A DNA stretch of 64,000 bases. Source: Hippopus hippopus. Lineage: Eukaryota > Mollusca > Bivalvia > Cardiida > Cardiidae. The stretch is taken from NCBI GenBank assembly GCA_946811185.2, contig OX328108.1, positions 4,301,501 to 4,365,500 of the forward strand, read 5' to 3'. This document shows positions 1-11,926 of the stretch, one piece after another. The notes under the pieces were generated by a model. That model was given only the letters and a program-made list of their open reading frames with translations. It did no database searches and was not told where the DNA came from. Within the stretch, counting starts at the first letter, position 1. Every line of letters starts with the position of its first letter. The position numbers and the translations under genes are program-made.

Positions 1-1337
1 AGGTAATAAATCCTCTCTGACAGGATCCTTATCCTTGGAAGAGCTAGAAGCTTTTGACTTTTGTATTGAGGATGACTTCTTGGGTGATTTTTGTACAGTT
101 TGTACTTTGGGAGGTTGATTTTTTTTATTCAAAGGGGTTGGTGGTTGCTTCTGTGGTAAACTGGGTTTTTTGGAGTCAGGTTTAGATTTGTTGTTCTTTG
201 GTGCAGGTTTATCTTTGACAGATGATGATTGTGTTTTGGGGACAGAGGGGGATTTATTAGATTTCGGTGCAGGCTGAGTCTGTATAGAAGCTTTAGGTAG
301 CTGAAGGTCTGGAACAATGCTTTTCAACTCGTCAGCCATTTCTGGAAACTTTTCAAGAAGTTTTTTGGCCAAGAGTTCGCAAGTTGAGCAATGTTCCTGT
401 CCAGACTTCGGAGATGTCACTTTTGCGTATGTTGTTGAACTATTCAACAAAGTCTGATCGTTTCTGCGCGTGTCAGCCATCTTCCTTGCTTCAACAAAAC
501 TAATGTTTTCTTTAAATTTTATTGAAAGGATTTCTTTCTCATTCTTCCAGACTGAACAGTCTTTAGAGAAGGTTGGATGAGGGCACTTGCAGTTAAAACA
601 AAGCACAGGGTTACTGCAAGTATTTAGGTCATGATCAGGGCCCTCAAAAGCACATTTTGGACAGATGGGTGTTTGCAATTATTTTCGTGATGGCCATACC
701 TCTGGCATTTGTAACAACGCAGAGGGTTTGGCACATATACATCAACCTTTACAGATTGAAATCCTATTTTGATAGAAGTAGGAAGAATGGGTGTAGAGAA
801 TGTAAGGACATAGGTATTTGTATCCTTACGCACACCGTTTCTGAACACAGAAATTCGTTTGACATCAGAGACAGCCTGAGATTTTAGGTTATTTTTAATC
901 TCTTCAATTGAGTCACAGTAAGAGAGTTCTTTACATCTGATGATTCCTTTGCTAGTGTTAAGAGTTTTGTGAGGATAGACCTTTACATCCAAGTTGAAAA
1001 ACTTTTTATGGCTAACTAGATTTTTTGCCTGCTGTTGAGATAGACATTCAACAAGCAGAGTGTCATTTTTTATTTTTTTGACTGATTTTTGGTGTGCCCA
1101 AAATGGAAGATATTGTCTTCTCTATGACGAAGGGAGAAAGTTTTGTAATTGGTTTTGATGAGTCAACTGCCTCAATAACAATAAAACGTGCAAATGTTGT
1201 ATTGAATAAAAAGAAGTCTCTGGTTCTGAATCAGAATCTGACAATACACGCTTGGCTTTCTTTTGGGCTGCCATGTTTGTTTTATAGGGTTCATCACCGA
1301 TGCTCCTCACCCGCCCTGGAGCCCAACAAGGGGACAT
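1..1337 (-). pseudogene. LINE (Jockey-like) ORF1, broken
   Basis: Nucleic-acid-binding ORF1 protein of a non-LTR retrotransposon, read leftward. The best block (992-624) ends in a CCHC zinc knuckle CYKCQRYGHHENNC. After a frameshift near 620 a second cysteine cluster (CFNCKC type, about 600-575) follows, then a Lys/Pro/Ser-rich tail running off the left edge. The start is probably at 1337 or the internal Met at 1275, followed by an acidic SDSDSEPE stretch. At least two frameshifts separate the start, the knuckle block and the tail. The reverse transcriptase ORF would lie to the left of the window. Family placement rests on the knuckle and the basic/acidic architecture; clade is inference. Confidence 0.7.
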
Positions 1338-1930
1338 GATCTGGGTGATCCCAACTCAGACCATGACAAGGATACATCGATGATATACTCGAAGTGAAAG
1401 GGCTAGACCGGACAAATGTAGGCCCGCAGAATGTCATACCAAGCATAGACTGTCTTTGGGCATTAACAAGTGTCAATCAAACACCATACTTTCACCCGAT
1501 TAGCCCATGAGCCACCGCCTTCTAGGGTATTGACATACAGCAACAAATGACAGAGAAGAGAAATGATTTTATAATGTATTTGTGTATGTATGTATAAAAG
1601 AAAAAGTCAGAGAAACACCCTAGGGCTCGGCGTGACCAGCCGATTGATCAGGACGGGCCTTCCTGACCCCTCGTTTAGTTCAGTTCAAGGCCAAAGTGGT
1701 ATGTTGCAAAAACAGAGCTATCAAAGGGCCTTACTCTGAATCCACTCAACCACCAGGATCCCGTCATCAAACGACACGAGTTGCAGCCAACGGCAAACAG
1801 GCAGGCACAGTGGGGGGTCTTACCCCTGCTGTAGTGCGACAGCCGAGCTATTTCTATCCCCCCCGCCCAGCTGGGGGTTCCCGCTTTTTTTGTCTTCCTT
1901 TTTGCATCATGAATTCATAATGTATGCTAG
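1338..1930 (-). other. Probable LINE 5' leader
   Basis: Sequence immediately upstream of ORF1. It is more GC-rich than the surroundings, has no coding potential I trust, and changes to AT-rich sequence near 1930. I infer it is the 5' untranslated region of the LINE; the 5' end is not defined by a target duplication that I could see. Confidence 0.35.
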
Positions 1931-4187
1931 CAAAAAAGCGAAACAACTGCCGGCCGAGTAATTTCAGGCCCTCAAGGGCTTCTAGTTTTTTCGATTTTGA
2001 AGAGGCAGACATTAGAAACCATGGTACGAAAATGAGTAACTACTATTTTTTTGACAATTTTTTTCAATCTACCAGCTAAAAATCTCATCAGCTTTGCCTC
2101 ATTTAATCAGCAGTGGTTCAAGACAGCGCTTAATTTACCTCTCCACCGATGGATCCTCAAAGTGTACAAAATTTGCTGATGACATTAAATTTGGCTCAAG
2201 TTAAAGGATTTGACTTTGAAAAGAAGCAATAAATGTTGATGAACTTTGGATTTATACACTTGACAAATCTTAAAAACTACCACTTTACAAAATATGGTTT
2301 CTTGTCAATTGCTCAGACTACTTGGAGAAGTCATAATGCTTTTTTAGACTAATACTTTAATCTAGAACACTAAGTGTTTTTGAAGTACATGTAAAATGAG
2401 TTCTAGTAACCAGTCTTATAACTATCAATTAATTTTGCTCATTGACATTACCATTATGCTTCAAAATGGGCATAGGCCCTGTGTAATTTTTGTTGAATGA
2501 ATGTTGGAAAGTTCTGGCTGCAAATTACAAAACATATCTACTGCACTTTAAGATTAGTGTCTTTGTTAATAAAATGCCACAAAATATTTCATCAAAGGCA
2601 AAGTCTAGCTGTCCTTTATCATTATATATATTTTGACATGTTTTGTTTCAAAAATATAAATGTGTCCTGAATATCAGTTACTTCTTATGTTGTTCATTTC
2701 TGTCAAAATTATGTTTTCGAATGTCATTACGCTTTACCTCATTATCCCAAGTTGTGACCATCTTTACAAAGAAGGCCTTTGAACATAACCTAACAAACCC
2801 TACCTGATCAATAACAAATTCCAACATTTAGCTCACATGTCTGCAAATGCTTTGAATTTGGACTAGTCCAAAATTTTGTCCTTTTGTAAAGAGTAAATTT
2901 GCTTGTGCAAATCAAACAGTAAATGATCTTGCAAGGAATTTCATAAATAATTTTTTCATATTACATTTTGTTTAATGTGCGAGAAATACTGTGTTGAACA
3001 ATTTTAGTGAATAAAATGAGATAAAAAAATGGACTTCTTTCCTTTCGCTAAATGAGAACCATGTGTGTAGTATGATCCCAACACATATACATGTTCATGA
3101 TATATGGTTTCAAGGAATTCTTTCTCAAATCAATTATTGTTAAAAACGTCATCAAATAATTAATTGCCAGCTCGCTGTTTTTTCAGTACTGTCAGTACTT
3201 TGATTAGGTAATAGCGAGCAGCGCACAAGAGGCGTCGCGAAGCGACGCCTCGCGAAGCGGGAGCTTATTGGTAGAAATGGTGTAAACTTTGTACATACCT
3301 CATGCCTTCGACAGAGTGGTGGACCGGAAGTAAACAAATTTAAATATGGCGGACGGAAGTAACCACAGAGACGGGTACCATGACAAATCGATCACCCATT
3401 TTCTCTGCATCACTACATCACGTGATTTGAAACACTAATACAGTCTACAAACGAGAACCTCGCGAGATACCATCTCACGAATATAGAGATCTCGGGTTTT
3501 TCCGTACGTCGCCAGTTGAAATCTAGAGATTATGTTCAGAATTACAGATATAAAGATGTGTGTGATTACATTTCACGAAAATAAGGATGTCATGGAGGTC
3601 AATCTAAAAAAGTAAATTGAGAAAAGAAAACTTAGTGGAGAGGACGGTTCATCATTTTTCCGAGTTACGGATTTTCTTAATATGGCAAGTCTATATGCCG
3701 AACCGGATTTACGAAAACTTCCAAATAGGGAATGTAAACATAATGGGAATTGATGAGCACGCGGAATAAGTCGTCTGGCTGTCAAACTTTGTTTACTAAA
3801 TTAAACCCGCAAACTGTCTGTCTGTCGGAAAACTACTGCTACTTTATCTAAGCCCGGTAACCACCAGGTCTGCTCTGTGAATTTAAAACTTGAGTATCCT
3901 GACATTTTAATCATTCAAGTAAATGTTTTATCCATTTTAAAGTTATCTTTCATCATTAAATATTTGCCTACAGCCTGCACACTTGAATTGCATGAAGAAG
4001 CCCAACTGAGTGAAAGCTTCAGACTTTGAAATCAATTTATTTCCAATCATCACAAAACTTTTGAAAGATCTAGGTCTCAACAACAACAATTTTTAGACGG
4101 ATTATTTTCATTATCAAATAAATTACTAGATTAGATCCTCTACAGCATTGCACTTTTTTTTTTTTTTTTTTTTTTTTTTCTAGGCTT
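1931..4187. other. AT-rich stretch, no gene seen
   Basis: No supported coding region on either strand. It holds a short GC-rich hairpin at 3230-3250 and a 25-plus T-run ending at 4179, followed by CTAG just before the Helitron OTU start. The 5' terminus of the Helitron must lie in or before this stretch but I could not place it. Confidence 0.5.
3230..3250. repeat. Perfect 9-bp hairpin
   Basis: Arms AGGCGTCGC and GCGACGCCT with a 3-nt loop, in a locally GC-rich island within AT-rich DNA. No T-run follows, so it is not a classical terminator. Role unknown. Confidence 0.5.
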
Positions 4188-4824
4188 ATGGCTGATTGCA
4201 GTGACCATAAGAGTCAATCTTTACCCTTTCTTCCAAAAATCTCCATACAAAACTGCGACTACCAGGTTGAAAATGTGCCTGGTGATGGAAACTGTTTCTT
4301 TCATTGCCTGTCAATGGCTTTTCATGGTAATTTTTCAAGATCTGACATGTTGAGATATACAATTTGTCAAACAATTTAACTGGAGACAATGGGAAAATAA
4401 AGCTGAAATATTTCATGGCCCTCAAATTACACATCAGAAGTACCGTACTTCCATTCTTGTACTTAATGACTGGGCAACTAGCTGTGAATTTGAAGCAGCA
4501 TCTCAAATTTTTGGTTGCACTATCAATGTATGGCTAAAATGTACAAACAATTTATTCCAACTGACCACATTTGCACACCAAGAACACAACAGTCAACATA
4601 TATCGTTATTGCTTGAAAATAACCATTTTAAGTTGTTACATGAAGTATCACAAACACAAAGTGGTGACGTTCTTTCTACCGCTAAACATGTATCACAACC
4701 TAGCATCAACCATGATCATTGTTACTCTTCACGAGTTGATAATTCAGATGTTACAAACACTGACACTCTTTTCGTGTCAGACACACTTTTAAATCATTTG
4801 GATAATTCAAGTTTGTCTTTCTAA
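4188..4824 (+). pseudogene. Helitron OTU-family cysteine protease domain
   Basis: N-terminal OTU deubiquitinase-like domain of the Helitron protein. The motif PGDGNCFFHCLS (4275-4310) carries the expected Asp and catalytic Cys. The catalytic His is likely in NNHF near 4618-4629. A frameshift near 4375 separates the Cys block from the His block, so the domain cannot be made as one chain here. The ATG at 4188 lies 4 bases after a T-run ending CTAG, which resembles a 3' splice acceptor. OTU domains are a known accessory of animal Helentrons; their role in transposition is not settled. Confidence 0.75.
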
Positions 4825-4922
4825 AATCTCACAGAAAACACTTCCTCTAATCCAGCTTTCCTCTCAACAGCTGAAAACCATTTCATCAGAAATATTTCAC
4901 AAAATGATCATAAAAAACACAG

Positions 4923-6001
4923 TTGCATCTTCTTGATCATTCCTATTGTGATTATCATTATGCAGATGATCATTATCAAAATGAAATGAATTTACACTGT
5001 ACATTTCAACCAAACTCCGAGCAATTTCATCTCTCTGATCACACATACTCTGCTTGTCAGTTAACAGACTCAAATTTTCAATTGAGAAATTCTGAAGTTC
5101 ATGATAATAACAAACAATCAAAGGCAAGTCAACCTAATTCAGAAAGCTCAACTGCACAAAGAAAAAGAAAAAGATTCAACCTTGGTGAATATTTGTTTTA
5201 TTCCCCAAATTCAAATCAAATAAAGCGCTTGAAAAGTAGCAAACAAAATTTTAACAGCTTACCTGTTGCTAAATCAAGCAAATTAAATGCAGATAACTTA
5301 CGATGTACAGCAATGACAAAAACAATCTTGACACCAAGATTCATAGGGTGGAAGAGGAACTACATGCAATCTGTAGAAAACTTAGCACTCTATATGAGCA
5401 TCCATCAGACAGTGAAACAAAACAAGAACGTGCTAAACGAATGAAAAGAATAAATAAACAAATTAAATCTCAAGAACATAAACTGAAAATAGCTCATTCT
5501 GAAATACCTCATGCCCCTCCACCTACAGGTGATAAAATTTTAGACAATGCCCTTGATCATATGAGAGCTTTTGAATTGAAGCAAGTGTCTTACACATTAG
5601 ACCAATATTCAATATGCCATGAATGTAGGATTAATATGAAAATGCATAATAGCACCACATGCCTCAGGTGTTATTTACATAAAGACATGGTAAAAATGTT
5701 CTCTGAGGAAAATAATATGGATCCAAAGCCTCTTCCATGTCAACTTCAAGACTTGTCTATTATTGAACAGCAGCTCATATGTAGAATTTCACCTTGTATA
5801 AATATTCACATGCTCAAACATGGTGGCATTTCTTCAAATGGACATTGTGTAACATTTCCACAGGAAATAAATGAGACAGCAAAAATATTTCCAAGACTTC
5901 CTAAGGAAGTAAAAATAGTAAAAATACGTAAAAAAGGAAGAAATGAAACTTCCAGAGATTTTAGAGTTCGCCGCTTACATGTTCAGAATGCTCTTCTTTA
6001 G
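4923..6001 (+). pseudogene. Helitron protein N-terminal region (Cys-rich, DUF6570-like)
   Basis: Two overlapping frames, 4923-5444 and 5303-6001, encode the segment between the OTU and Rep domains. The first is Ser/Asn/His-rich and ends in a basic RKRKR patch. The second has a cysteine pair CHEC followed by CLRCY, then a conserved-looking block around PLPCQLQDLSIIEQQLICR, the kind of region I associate with Pfam DUF6570 in Helitrons (name from memory). A frameshift in about 5303-5440 joins the two. The second frame ends at TAG 5999-6001 and continues open in the same frame afterwards, so this stop is a single nonsense mutation inside a longer protein. Confidence 0.6.
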
Positions 6002-7870
6002 TTGAAAACCAATAACCCTGCTTACTCTGACATTATCATCAGTCAAGATAGACTATGGAAATTACCACTTGACGGAGAATGCCATGATGTGCCCAGCTTT
6101 AGTTTTAATGAAGACACAACCCATTGCAATGATCTGGGGCCTGCCCCTGATCAAACTGATCCAGGTGATACAGACTGTAGTACCCACTCTGGAGTTCTAC
6201 TTTCAGATGTTCCAGTCAATATACAGTCAGAAATCAAAAACGTAGTCCAAGAAGTCATGGGTGATAATGCTGAGGTATCTACTGACAAAAAGGGCATATG
6301 CACTATCCCCGGGCCAACTCGCGACAATGTGCCTGTCTCTGAGTACAAAACAAAAAATTTCTTTACATTGGCTTTTCCCTCTCTCTTTCCCTATGGTACG
6401 GCAGATTTTTTCTCTAATCGTAAAAGAACCTGTTCTTCAATGTCTGACTGGGCAGATCATTTATTGTGGTACAAAGATGGGAGATTTGCTCATCATCATT
6501 ATTTCAAGTTTGTTGTCCACAATATGATCATGCGGAAACGTGCAGCAGACAATAGCCAATTCATCATAAACCAAAAGCTAGGTGACAGTCATTTAACTGT
6601 TGAAGATTTGAAAAAACAGCTTCAAAATGGAGACAAATCTTTGGGAGGGAAAATCCATTACCTCAGCTCATCACTTCGTGGCACAAGTCGGTACTGGGCT
6701 CAAAGAGGGAGGGAGCTTAGAGCTTTAGTCCAGTATAAGATAAATCAAGGCGAAGAGCTTCCATCATATTTTTCAACAGGCAGCTGTGCAGAATTTTATT
6801 TCAAACCCTTGCACAGGCTTTTATCAATGTATGTAAAAGCAACGACAGGCATGTTTGTAGATCTATCCAATAAAATTATATTATTTGATGTTCTGCAACA
6901 AAATACTCACATTGTTGCACACTACTTTGACCTTCGTACGCAATCCTACTTTAACGAAGTGATGGCCCCAATTTTCAATGTCAGTGCATACTGGTATAGA
7001 CAAGAATTTGCCAAGTCTCGTGGCATGGTTCATTGGCATGGTCTTTGTTGGCGCAGTGACAAAGAGCCACACCAGCATCTGTTTGAGGCTGTACAAAAGG
7101 GCTTGTCCGAGGAGAAGTTTGCTGAAAAATTATCTAATTGGGCTGAGAAAAACATTGGTATGACTGGAATGCATCCTGCAGGTCAAAACAAATCTGGCCA
7201 GCCCCGAAAAGATTTATGGCCCATGCCTGAAGGAAATGCACCCCCACCATCTGAGGAGCAAAATCCTGTTTTCAAGTTATTGATGGATGTTAGCTCCTCT
7301 CAGGCCTCATTGTTAGAGGATCATCTTCTTCTAACAAACCCATTCAATATCCATCGTTGCTCGGACTATTGTTTGACAATACCCAAAAAATCTAATTCAA
7401 AGGCAAAATCTTGCAGACTGGAATTTCCTAAACCTTTAAGAAACATCCCTGCAATTGTAAAGGATAGAAATAAGGCCTTGAGACTTGAAATGACTCGTGA
7501 CCACCCATTGCTTGTTCCACATTCAAAGTGGCATACCCAAGCTTGGCGTGCAAATGGTGATATTTCCCTAATTCTATCCAAAAGTGGGACTGAAAATCCT
7601 TCTGTAGATGATATCATTGCTACAGAAAAGCACATAACTGGGTATGCCTGTAAAGGCAATCAGTCAACAGGTGCTATTGCTGACCTTTTTAATGATGTCA
7701 TTAACTCCACAGATGATTCTGCAAGAGCTAAATCTGTATGCAGTAAACTTTTGATGGGAACAGTAAAACGAGATATTTCAGCAGTTGAGGAATCTTTTGA
7801 GTTGTCAGTCCTTCCCCTTTACCGTTCAAGCCATACATTTCAAACAACATGTCGGGGTTTAGAGATCTAG
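6002..7870 (+). pseudogene. Helitron Rep (HUH endonuclease) region
   Basis: Rep nuclease that nicks and joins DNA ends in rolling-circle transposition. A Helitron_like_N block is visible: FFTLAFPSLFPYG near residues 118-130, then GSCAEFYF. The two-His metal site is GMVHWHGL (about 7024-7047), and the Tyr/Lys block is ITGYACKGN (about 7636-7662). A cysteine/His cluster (RCSDYC) precedes the last block. The frame is open for 622 residues after the TAG at 5999-6001 and shifts near 7860 into the helicase frame. All main catalytic residues remain, so decay is limited to that stop and the frameshifts. Confidence 0.8.
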
Positions 7871-8535
7871 AAAATAATGGCTCAAGAGTTACAAGGAATA
7901 CTCCTCTTGATAAGTACTTAGAGCGTAAAAAAAGTGACACTTCTTCTTTCTACCAGTTCATATGTCAAACAGGCAAAGTCCCTGTCATTAACGGTAGTGG
8001 AGTTCAGGCTTGTTGGCCTCTAGAAGAAAATTATTGTAAAAATATGCTTTTACTGCACTGGCCAAATTGGCGAAAACTATCTGATATAAAAGATGACAAA
8101 AGAACTTGGACAGCACATGTTACCTCTTTCCTAGCATCAGCCTATTGTCCAAACTTTCTTAAGGCAGAGGTTGATAGAGTTAAAAGTCATGCTAATAAGA
8201 CAGAGACTGTAACTGAACCTTTGGATGAAGAGGAATCATCAGATGTTGCTTCAAGTCAACCTGAATGGGTTGAATTAGTAAAGCCCATTGTTATATTTGA
8301 TGATATTCAGAGAGAATTTGCATTTGAAGACGGTGGACCTGACTATGACTGGTCAATTACTTCACTTGCATATCCAAATGATTTGGGTTTATCCTGGATT
8401 GAAAATCTTGCTGAAGCTTCTAGATGTGAAAGTGAAGAATTAAACCTTCCAAATGTTGATATTTCATTGATGAATGAAGATCAGAAATTTGCTTTCAACA
8501 TTGCTATGCAAACTCTTGATTTCCTCAAATGTACA
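7849..8535 (+). pseudogene. Helitron helicase, N-terminal part, cut by Polinton
   Basis: Continuation of the Rep protein toward the PIF1-like helicase. It ends in MNEDQKFAFNIAMQTLDFL (the Q-motif-like lead-in to Walker A), then is interrupted at 8535. The residues after that point belong to the Polinton terminal repeat. The missing continuation, starting just before Walker A, is found at 28388 in a frame consistent with excision of the Polinton plus one TGTACA copy. Confidence 0.85.
8530..8535. repeat. Target-site duplication TGTACA, left
   Basis: TGTACA directly precedes the Polinton terminus AGTAGT. The same 6 bp occurs immediately after the right terminus at 28382-28387. The 6-bp length is the known Polinton integration signature. 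The sequence is itself palindromic. Confidence 0.9.
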
Positions 8536-8855
8536 AGTAGTATGTATTTGGTCTGCGCGGGCTCATTTGACCACGTTTTTCTCCAATTTTTTTAATTTTC
8601 ATGCCCCCCCCATGGTTAATTCGGCCTACACCATATAACCCATCTCATGGTTAAAAATCCTAAAATCTCAATCTAAAAAATCCAATGAATACAAATGGTG
8701 GCGTTTAACCATTTATATTTTTAATCGTCTATCTTGTCTTGACTTTTGTAATGAAACCGGGCTAGAGTGTCTATCGAGTTTTCGAGTATATGTCTCTTGT
8801 CATCATAGAAGCTTAAAACTTTCTTGTTAATTTCTTCAGTATATATTTCATGACC
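8536..8855. repeat. Polinton 1 left terminal inverted repeat
   Basis: About 320 bp matching the reverse complement of 28045-28381. The inner end is where the match to the right end stops (near TTTCATGACC). It contains several ATGGTTAA motifs, and its inner half is a reverse copy of the last 45 or so codons of polB because the right repeat overlaps the polB 3' end. It lacks an 18-bp segment present in the right repeat. Confidence 0.88.
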
Positions 8856-8940
8856 TTTACTTCTAATTACATTTATTGTTCTATGGCTAAAAAAAATTGA
8901 TTTAAGCAAAAAAGTTTTACATAAAAAGTGGGAAGAAGAA

Positions 8941-9559
8941 ATGGAGTTTGAAGAAAATAAATTAATTTCACTTGGAGAAGAAACTCGTATTCCTGAGGCA
9001 CCCGGGTTGACTTTTTGTAGTTTAAAGAAAAGGGGGCAGAACGGTCTTAGGTTTGCACGTGAATCTGAAACACCTTTAGGATCATGTGCTATAGATACTG
9101 GGTTAAAAGAAGATACAGCTAAAAAGGGAAAAGTAACTAAAAGAGGAAATTCCATTGTTTACGTAACTATTAAATATACTGATGAGATTAAAGCATATCT
9201 TAAGGAAAATTTGCTACATGGAATGCAAGAGTTTTCTTCGGGTGTAGCTTTAGAAAGATATAACTTACAATCCATATTAGATAATTTTGAGTTCTCTGGA
9301 AAAAATTAGAGCTAAGATGTTGAAAGAGAAATTAAACGGTAATTACATAAAAGTAAATAAAGATGGTGAAGAAGAAGAAATTGATGACTATGAAGTTTTA
9401 TTTTCTCGATCAATTAAAGCGAAGTACTACTTGAGGGCAACTGGTTTTTGGAAATCAAGTAATGCTCTTTCTGGTCTATCAGTTAAAGTTGAAAAAATTG
9501 TTATAAATGAAATGTCAGATGTTAAGAAACCTGAAGAAGATTTTGATGATTATGAGTAA
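8941..9559 (+). pseudogene. Polinton 1 unknown protein, frameshifted
   Basis: First rightward gene inside the left repeat. ATG 8941 lies just downstream of TACATAAAAAG. The first frame gives 122 residues with a Lys-rich centre. A run of seven A at 9299-9305 shifts to a second frame (9287-9559) with an acidic EEEEIDDYE stretch and a DFDDYE acidic end. The two frames meet at the A-run with no gap, so I read them as one gene of about 200 residues. I do not recognise the family. Position at the end opposite polB is where many Polintons keep lineage-specific genes. Confidence 0.45.
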
Positions 9560-9605
9560 AGATTAAATAAAAACTTTTTAAAAAATATATATTTTTGAAA
9601 AAATA

Positions 9606-9780
9606 TATATTTTTAATAAACCAAATATATTATTCTATCTATGCGATCATATATGCATATGTGATATCTGTGATTCCTCAGCTATTATAAATGGTTGCCC
9701 CATTTGCAAGACGAAAGGTGAAATAAACGTAAGCTTTAAAAATTTGAATTTTTCACAAATTTCTTACTTAAAAAATAGTC
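9606..9780 (+). pseudogene. RING-finger C-terminal half, remnant
   Basis: A short open frame without a start contains CDHICICDIC followed after nine residues by CPIC (9642-9709). This spacing matches the second half of a RING finger (C-x-H, C-x2-C, C-P-x-C), as in IAP-type E3 ligases. The first half is absent upstream, where the sequence is simple AT repeat. It is probably the tail of a lost gene. No function should be assigned. Confidence 0.4.
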
Positions 9781-9975
9781 ATGAACAGACAAAAGTATTT
9801 TGCAGAAGAATTATATCATCTTTACATAGAGCTTAACAACCTACCACCAGAAGAATTTATTGACCTACCACCAGAAGAATATAACGATCTTGTAGAATTA
9901 AAACTAAAATACCTGGTATGTAAATACCTCGAAAGGTTACCAGATGAAGAACTAATATCATTAGCTTTAAAATAA
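9781..9975 (+). CDS. Small acidic protein, unknown
   Basis: 64 residues from ATG 9781, intact. A near-duplicate LPPEEFIDLPPEEYNDL sits in the middle, and the protein is rich in Leu and Glu, likely helical. No recognised domain. The coding look (regular amphipathic helices, clean stop) supports a real gene, but the length is marginal. Confidence 0.35.
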   Translation: MNRQKYFAEELYHLYIELNNLPPEEFIDLPPEEYNDLVELKLKYLVCKYLERLPDEELISLALK

Positions 9976-10171
9976 GATGTTTACGATTTTGGTAGAAGTT
10001 TAACTAAATTAAATTTATATTGCGCACTAACAGAAAACAGAGAAATTCTTACTCAATTCACATATATTGACATTTGGAAGCCAAGAATAAATAGCTTCCT
10101 GGTTGTGAATGACTTGGACTTTAAACTAAAAAAATTTTTGAATTTTTTATAAATTTCGAGAGAACATTGTC

Positions 10172-10363
10172 ATGGCTGGCACACAAAATATGAACATAGT
10201 TAAGGATTTAGCTCTACGTTATTCCCTCGAGATGTGTAAATCATATGAAGATTTACTCAGATTAACAAAGATGATATTTCCAAATATCCCATTTTATCCT
10301 TCGAGAAAAAGTATGATAGAATTTTGCTTTAACAAAGCGCGTAATAATCCAAAATATATATAA
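10172..10363 (+). CDS. Small unknown protein
   Basis: 63 residues from ATG 10172, helical in look, with one cysteine in the middle and one near the end. No recognised domain. It is the last rightward ORF before the convergent leftward fibre gene; 10364-10547 between them is non-coding. Confidence 0.3.
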   Translation: MAGTQNMNIVKDLALRYSLEMCKSYEDLLRLTKMIFPNIPFYPSRKSMIEFCFNKARNNPKYI

Positions 10364-10547
10364 TTATTTTTCAACAATAAGGATTTTTATAGATATTTTG
10401 ATTGAAAGATCTGTATCATAGTATATAGATAAATACGTATTGAATGAAAAAGATCCACTAGAACTTTTAATATATCGGTTAAATATTTATTACCCTTTGT
10501 TTTCTTAATCTATTAGATATATAATACGTTGAAGTATTATATATTTT

Positions 10548-11143
10548 CTATAAATCTAACTCTATCAAAATACTTACGTAAGAGAGTGTTACATTACGGT
10601 TGTCCGATCTTGAAATAAAGTTTATGATATGACATTCTCCTACCTCTAACGGCCTTGGGAAAGTTACACAACTACAATTTTTACCCGCTTCTTTAATTAT
10701 AAGGTAATCAGCCTGCTTAAATCCGTTTACCACGATATTAATTTTTATCTCCTCCAACTTTCTAGGGTTACTTTCAACAGCTGCCAAGCTTCCTCTTATA
10801 ATTCTACCTGGCGCGCTCAAGCAGTAACCACCCAAAGCATGTTTTTCACCCGAATTACCATTACCGAATGAAAATTCATAATTCCCATCTCCTATTGGGC
10901 CATTTTCTTCAGCCCACACAGATATAATATGTTTTGGTTTATATGCTCTAAAGAAATTTTCCATATACTCTCTATTAACAGCGTCTTTTGAATATGTTGG
11001 ATCAGCAATATTATATATTCTAAAACCATCCATATCAATATTTTGTTTTACTAATAGTTCTTCATTTATTTTCATTGAGAAAGATTTATACATAGCACCT
11101 TGGCCACCTCTAATATTTTTAACAATATCATCAATATACTCCC

Positions 11144-11178
<35 letters not shown>

Positions 11179-11917
11179 CCATTATCTATAAAGGCTTTAT
11201 TATCTTCAATGAGGTTTTTAGTATATTCATTAGATTTATCAACGTAATGATTTGTAGCAGGATGTTCTTTTTTATAAGGTTCATGAAGATGTAAATAATT
11301 ACTTATTGCTTGAAATAAAGGTTTTGTAATTATAAAACCAAGTTGATTTTTTTCAAGCCAATATTTATTCGCTTGATCTAATGCAGCTAATTCATTATGA
11401 TAAACACGGTCAGTAACTTCAGAACTTCTGAAATGTTCAACACTTGATTCTGGTTTAGGTTTGAATCCATCATTATAATCAATTCCATTCCACTCTTTAA
11501 GAGGCATAAAAACCCCATCGGTGGTTACTTTAACTTTTTTAGGAACATAATCATCAAAATATTTTTTGTTGCTGCTTCTTGTTTATCTACGTATTTCTTT
11601 GTAACAGCTTCTTGATCTTCTTCAGGATCTTTAAGATTTCTTATTTTATGAAAACCCATATTTAAATAACCATTAACATGATATCCTCCATTTTCTAGAA
11701 ACAATCCAGAATTCTCATCAACATAATGCTTTGTAGCAACATCTTGAGGATGTACAGGATTACTAACCCCCGTTAATGTATTACCAGACACATTTATAGA
11801 ACCAGTAATGGTGGTTGTTCCATCTTTACGTAAAAAATTATTATTTATGTAAGCGAGTGGCACACCATCACCGCTTGTTTTAACATCATCCATTCTTCCA
11901 TATTTATCAACAGGCAT
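10548..11917 (-). pseudogene. Fibre/attachment protein with phage tail-fibre repeats
   Basis: Trimeric-fibre-type protein, presumably the virion receptor-binding spike. Two frames (11917-11525 and 11507-10548) make one gene, with a shift at 11507-11530. Three copies of a repeat like those of phage short tail fibres are visible: one ending DVATKHYVDE, one ending EAVTKKYVDK and one ending DAVNREYMEN, each preceded by a G-x-L-x-M-x-G-x-x-I strand. The roughly 120-residue C-terminus is Gly/Ser/Val-rich, predicted all-beta, and could be the knob. A long T-run (about 11146-11175) adds a poly-Lys tract. Start ATG 11917 follows AATAAAAA. Confidence 0.65.
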
Positions 11918-11926
11918 TTTTTATTA

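Noticed and set aside
8721..9155. 144-residue minus-strand open frame
   Set aside because: Its end is the reversed polB C-terminus inside the terminal repeat; the rest is the antisense of the plus-strand unknown gene.
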